From contig NZ_JACIDM010000001.1 in assembly GCF_014196335.1 (NCBI RefSeq), positions 1,280,195 to 1,344,194 on the forward strand: a stretch of 64,000 bases of DNA, in the 5' to 3' direction. Numbering within the stretch: the stretch's first letter is position 1; the number at the start of each line of letters is the position of its first letter. The translations under genes and the position numbers were made by a program. This stretch comes from Brevundimonas lenta (GTDB lineage: Bacteria; Pseudomonadota; Alphaproteobacteria; Caulobacterales; Caulobacteraceae). This document shows, piece after piece, positions 61,557-64,000 of this stretch. The notes under the pieces were generated by a model. It was not told where the DNA came from. It worked only from the letters and a program-made list of their open reading frames with translations, and made no database searches.

Positions 61557-62210
61557 ATGCTCTCGCAAAAGACCACCATGCCCGCCGCCGACGCCGCCCT
61601 GCCGGGCCGCGAGAAGCCGCTGCACACCGATGAGGTCCACTACGTCACCGGCCGCCCGCTGAAAGGCCCGCATCCGGAAGGGTTCGAGACCGCCATTTTC
61701 GGCATGGGCTGCTTCTGGGGCGTCGAGCGCATCTTCTGGCAGATCCCCGGCGTCTGGGTGACCTCGGTCGGCTATTCGGGCGGCTACACGCCGAACCCGA
61801 CGTATGAGGAGACCTGCACCGGCCGCACCGGTCACGCCGAGGTCGTCCAGGTTGTCTTCAACCCGCATGAGATCAGCTACGGCGAACTGCTGAAGGCCTT
61901 CTGGGAGAACCACGACCCCACCCAGGGCATGCGCCAGGGCAACGACATCGGCACCACCTACCGCTCGGCCATCTATTATCTGAACGACGAGCAGCGCCGC
62001 GAGGCCGAGGCGTCGCGTGATGCGTACCAGGCCGCCCTGACCAAGGCGGGCCGTGGCCAGATCACCACCGAGATCACGCCGGCGGGTCCGTACTATTTCG
62101 CCGAAGACTATCACCAGGGCTATCTGGCCAAGAACCCGGCCGGCTACTGCGGCATCGGCGGCACGGGCGTGACCTGCCCGATCGGCGTCGGCGTCCCGGC
62201 GGATGCCTGA
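61557..62210 (+). CDS. msrA: Peptide methionine sulfoxide reductase MsrA
   Basis: 217 residues. MsrA reduces methionine S-sulfoxide in proteins and free amino acid. The catalytic block is [14 protein letters not shown] (about 49-62), followed by [31 protein letters not shown] split in two and [27 protein letters not shown]. The C-terminal segment [12 protein letters not shown] holds resolving cysteines. ATG 61557 has GGAG eight bases upstream. It lies two bases before the YjbR-family gene. Confidence 0.96.
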   Translation: MLSQKTTMPAADAALPGREKPLHTDEVHYVTGRPLKGPHPEGFETAIFGMGCFWGVERIFWQIPGVWVTSVGYSGGYTPNPTYEETCTGRTGHAEVVQVVFNPHEISYGELLKAFWENHDPTQGMRQGNDIGTTYRSAIYYLNDEQRREAEASRDAYQAALTKAGRGQITTEITPAGPYYFAEDYHQGYLAKNPAGYCGIGGTGVTCPIGVGVPADA

Positions 62211-62212
62211 TC

Positions 62213-62557
62213 ATGGACCGGGCGGGCGTCGGCAGGGTCTGTCTGGCGCTGCCCGGCGCCACGCTTGATCACCCCTTCGGCGAACATCACGACGCCTATC
62301 GCATCGGCGGCAAGATGTTCGCCATGGTCGGCGAGATGGGCGGCATCTCCTTCAAGGTCTCCGACATCGCCTATGAGGTCCTGACCGAGGAGGGGCGCGC
62401 CCGTCCGGCGCCCTACCTCGCCCGCGCGAAATGGGTGAACCTCGAACGCATCGACGCCTGGACCAACCAGGAGCTGGCCGAGCACCTCGCCATCGCCCAC
62501 GCCATCGTCGCGTCGAAACTGACGAAGAAGCAGCGGGCGGAGCTGGGGCTCTCGTAA
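62213..62557 (+). CDS. MmcQ/YjbR family protein
   Basis: 114 residues. The family has a CyaY-like alpha-beta fold with DNA-binding suggested. ALPGATLDHPFGEHHDAYRIGGKMFAMV (about 12-39), the AKWVNLERIDAW block and the closing helix LIAHAIV-like AIAHAIVASKLTKKQRAELGL match. It is probably co-transcribed with msrA, since the gap is two bases. Function is not established. Confidence 0.9.
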   Translation: MDRAGVGRVCLALPGATLDHPFGEHHDAYRIGGKMFAMVGEMGGISFKVSDIAYEVLTEEGRARPAPYLARAKWVNLERIDAWTNQELAEHLAIAHAIVASKLTKKQRAELGLS

Positions 62558-62559
62558 TT

Positions 62560-62689
62560 CCGCTCATCCCGGCGAAAGCCGGGACCCAGTCCTTTGGGCG
62601 CGCGGAACGAGCCGTTGCAATCTCACCCGGCTCCATGCGCCAGCGCTCGAACACAAGCGCTGGGTCCCGGCTTTCGCCGGGATGAGCGG
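62560..62689. repeat. 130-bp palindromic repeat element (REP-like)
   Basis: Perfect 30-bp inverted arms at 62560-62589 and 62660-62689 with 70 bp between. Each arm holds a smaller palindrome CCCGGCGAAAGCCGGG. The TCATCCCGGCGAAAGCCGGG core is a motif I know as a dispersed repeat in alphaproteobacterial genomes. It fills the gap between two convergent genes and starts only two bases after the YjbR stop. It may act as a terminator for both. Confidence 0.85.
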
Positions 62690-62694
62690 ACTAT

Positions 62695-64000
62695 TTAGTT
62701 CGCGGCCCGCGCCTTCTCTTCCGCGATCCAGCGGTCCATGCGCTCGTCCAGCAGCGCCATCGGCAGCGGGCCGTCGACCAGCAGGGCGTCGTGGAAGCGG
62801 CGCACGTCGAACCGGTCGCCCAGCTCGCGCTCGGCCCGGGTCCGGATTTCGCGCAGACGGATTTCGCCGATCTTGTAGGCCGTCGCCTGGCCCGGCCAGC
62901 CGATGTAGCGCTGCAGCTCCGTCTCGATGTTCAGCGGCGCCAGGGCCGAGTTGTCGCGGAAACAGGCGCGCGCCTGTTCGATGTCCCAGCCCATCCAGTG
63001 AATGCCGGTGTCGGCCACCAGACGGCAGGCGCGCCACATCTCATAGCTCAGGCGACCGAACCGCTCGTACGGCGTGCGGTAGAACCGCATCTCCTCGCCG
63101 AGAAACTCGGAGTACAGCCCCCAGCCCTCGACGAAGGCGGTCACGTCCACGCTGCGGCGGAAGTAGGGGCCTTCCTCGGCCTCCTGCTGCAGGGCGATCT
63201 GCAGATGGTGGCCGGGCACGGCCTCGTGCAGCGTCAGGGCCGGCAGTTCGTACAGCGGCCGCTGGTCCAGCGACGAGGTGTTGACCATGTAGCCGCCGGC
63301 GATGCCGTTCTCCATCGAGCCGGGATTGTAGCGGCCGGTGGTGTAGTTGGCCTCGATCTCGCGCGGCACCGGGCGCACGCCGTAGGGCGTCCGGGGCAGG
63401 GTGCCGAACAGGGCCGGCAGGCCGTCGTCCGACCGCTTGGCCATCTCCGACGCCTTCTCCAGCAGGTCCTCGCGGCTGGTGGCGTAGAACTGCGGATCGG
63501 TGCGCAGGAAGTTCAGGAACGAGGCGAAGTCGCCGGTCCATCCCGCCGCCTGCATCTCGGTGTCCATCCGGGCGCGGATGCGCGCCACTTCCTGGCGGCC
63601 GATCTCGTGCACCTGGTCCGGGGTCAGGTCCGTCGTCGTGTAGCCGCGCACCAGATAGGCGTACATATCGCGGCCGCCCGGGCGGTTGACCAGGCCCAGG
63701 GTCTCCGGCGCGGCCGGCAGATAGTCCTCGCGCAGGAAGCGGGCCCATTCGCGCCGCTCCGGCATGATGCTGTCGTTGACGACCTTTGCGGCGCGTTCGC
63801 GCAGTGCGGTCTGTTCGGCGGCGGGGATCGAGGCGGGCAGGTTGGCCAGCGGGCGCAGCAGCGGATCGGTCGCCGGCGTGAGGGCCGCTTCAGGCTCCAC
63901 CAGGGTCAGGGCGTTCTCGACGATCGAGCGCGGCTGAACCATGCCGGTCTCCAGGCCGCGCCGCGCATTGGCCAGCTGGTCCTTGTAGATCTGCGCCAGT
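62695..64000 (-). CDS. DUF885 family peptidase-like protein (partial, N-terminus outside window)
   Basis: At least 434 codons in the window; the frame is open through position 64000 (LAQIYKDQLANARRGLETG before the methionine at 63942), so the start lies beyond the edge. The zinc-peptidase-like signature LTLHEAVPGHHLQIALQQE is characteristic of DUF885, as is the block WGLYSEFLGEEM. The C-terminus ends RWIAEEKARAAN. Members are often periplasmic lipoproteins with presumed peptidase activity, but the export signal would be outside the window. Confidence 0.93.
   Translation of the reverse strand, partial: LAQIYKDQLANARRGLETGMVQPRSIVENALTLVEPEAALTPATDPLLRPLANLPASIPAAEQTALRERAAKVVNDSIMPERREWARFLREDYLPAAPETLGLVNRPGGRDMYAYLVRGYTTTDLTPDQVHEIGRQEVARIRARMDTEMQAAGWTGDFASFLNFLRTDPQFYATSREDLLEKASEMAKRSDDGLPALFGTLPRTPYGVRPVPREIEANYTTGRYNPGSMENGIAGGYMVNTSSLDQRPLYELPALTLHEAVPGHHLQIALQQEAEEGPYFRRSVDVTAFVEGWGLYSEFLGEEMRFYRTPYERFGRLSYEMWRACRLVADTGIHWMGWDIEQARACFRDNSALAPLNIETELQRYIGWPGQATAYKIGEIRLREIRTRAERELGDRFDVRRFHDALLVDGPLPMALLDERMDRWIAEEKARAAN

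Noticed and set aside
1..64000. CRISPR arrays, phage genes, insertion sequences or a classical defence system
   Set aside because: No regularly spaced direct repeats, transposase, integrase, restriction-modification or other defence genes were seen in the window.

Overview
The window is high-GC DNA from an alphaproteobacterium of the family Caulobacteraceae, most likely Brevundimonas or a close relative. The evidence is a division and cell-wall cluster of Caulobacter type, an ftsZ promoter that carries CtrA-like boxes and CcrM-type GANTC sites, three large TonB-dependent receptors, and the general gene style. The species is inferred; no rRNA is present to settle it.

Positions 1-17 kb hold the end of scpA, scpB and a division/cell-wall run: murC, murB, ddl, ftsQ, ftsA, ftsZ, lpxC. 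The run is interrupted by small cargo genes (DUF4375, GFA-type zinc protein, DUF5946). Between ftsA and ftsZ lie a TonB receptor and an S9 peptidase. Positions 16.4-27.6 kb are mostly housekeeping: pgeF, a MidA-type methyltransferase, lgt, ubiK, a YbjN protein, proC, a secreted hypothetical protein, an EnvZ/OmpR-type two-component pair, ilvE, a DUF4349 lipoprotein, a CNT nucleoside transporter and a GST.

Positions 27.6-41.9 kb hold two divergent, translationally coupled operons. The minus-strand operon (33851 down to 27604) encodes a KAS III-like ketosynthase, an extended SDR, an MBL-fold hydrolase, an F390-synthetase-like adenylating enzyme, an ATP-grasp ligase and a Rieske oxygenase. I do not recognise it as a described pathway; it is the best candidate here for a new biosynthetic system. 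The plus-strand operon (33930-41876) resembles the aerobic CoA-thioester pathway for 2-aminobenzoate: a fused aminobenzoyl-CoA monooxygenase/reductase, SDR, MarR regulator, enoyl-CoA hydratase, acyl-CoA dehydrogenase, benzoate-type CoA ligase, thioesterase and a RidA-like protein. The two operons share a 78-bp promoter region with two separate inverted repeats.

Positions 41.9-61 kb are an accessory catabolic region: an FAD-linked oxidase, an NTF2-like protein, FadR- and AraC-type regulators, then two TonB receptor / carboxylesterase / SDR / AraC modules arranged roughly as mirror images about two convergent, related AraC genes. One module adds an MFS transporter, the other an acyl-CoA ligase and a TetR regulator. 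The likely job is import and hydrolysis of bulky ester substrates. A tRNA-Ser(GGA) closes this region. Then come msrA, a YjbR-family gene, a 130-bp inverted-repeat element and the C-terminal part of a DUF885 peptidase that runs off the window.
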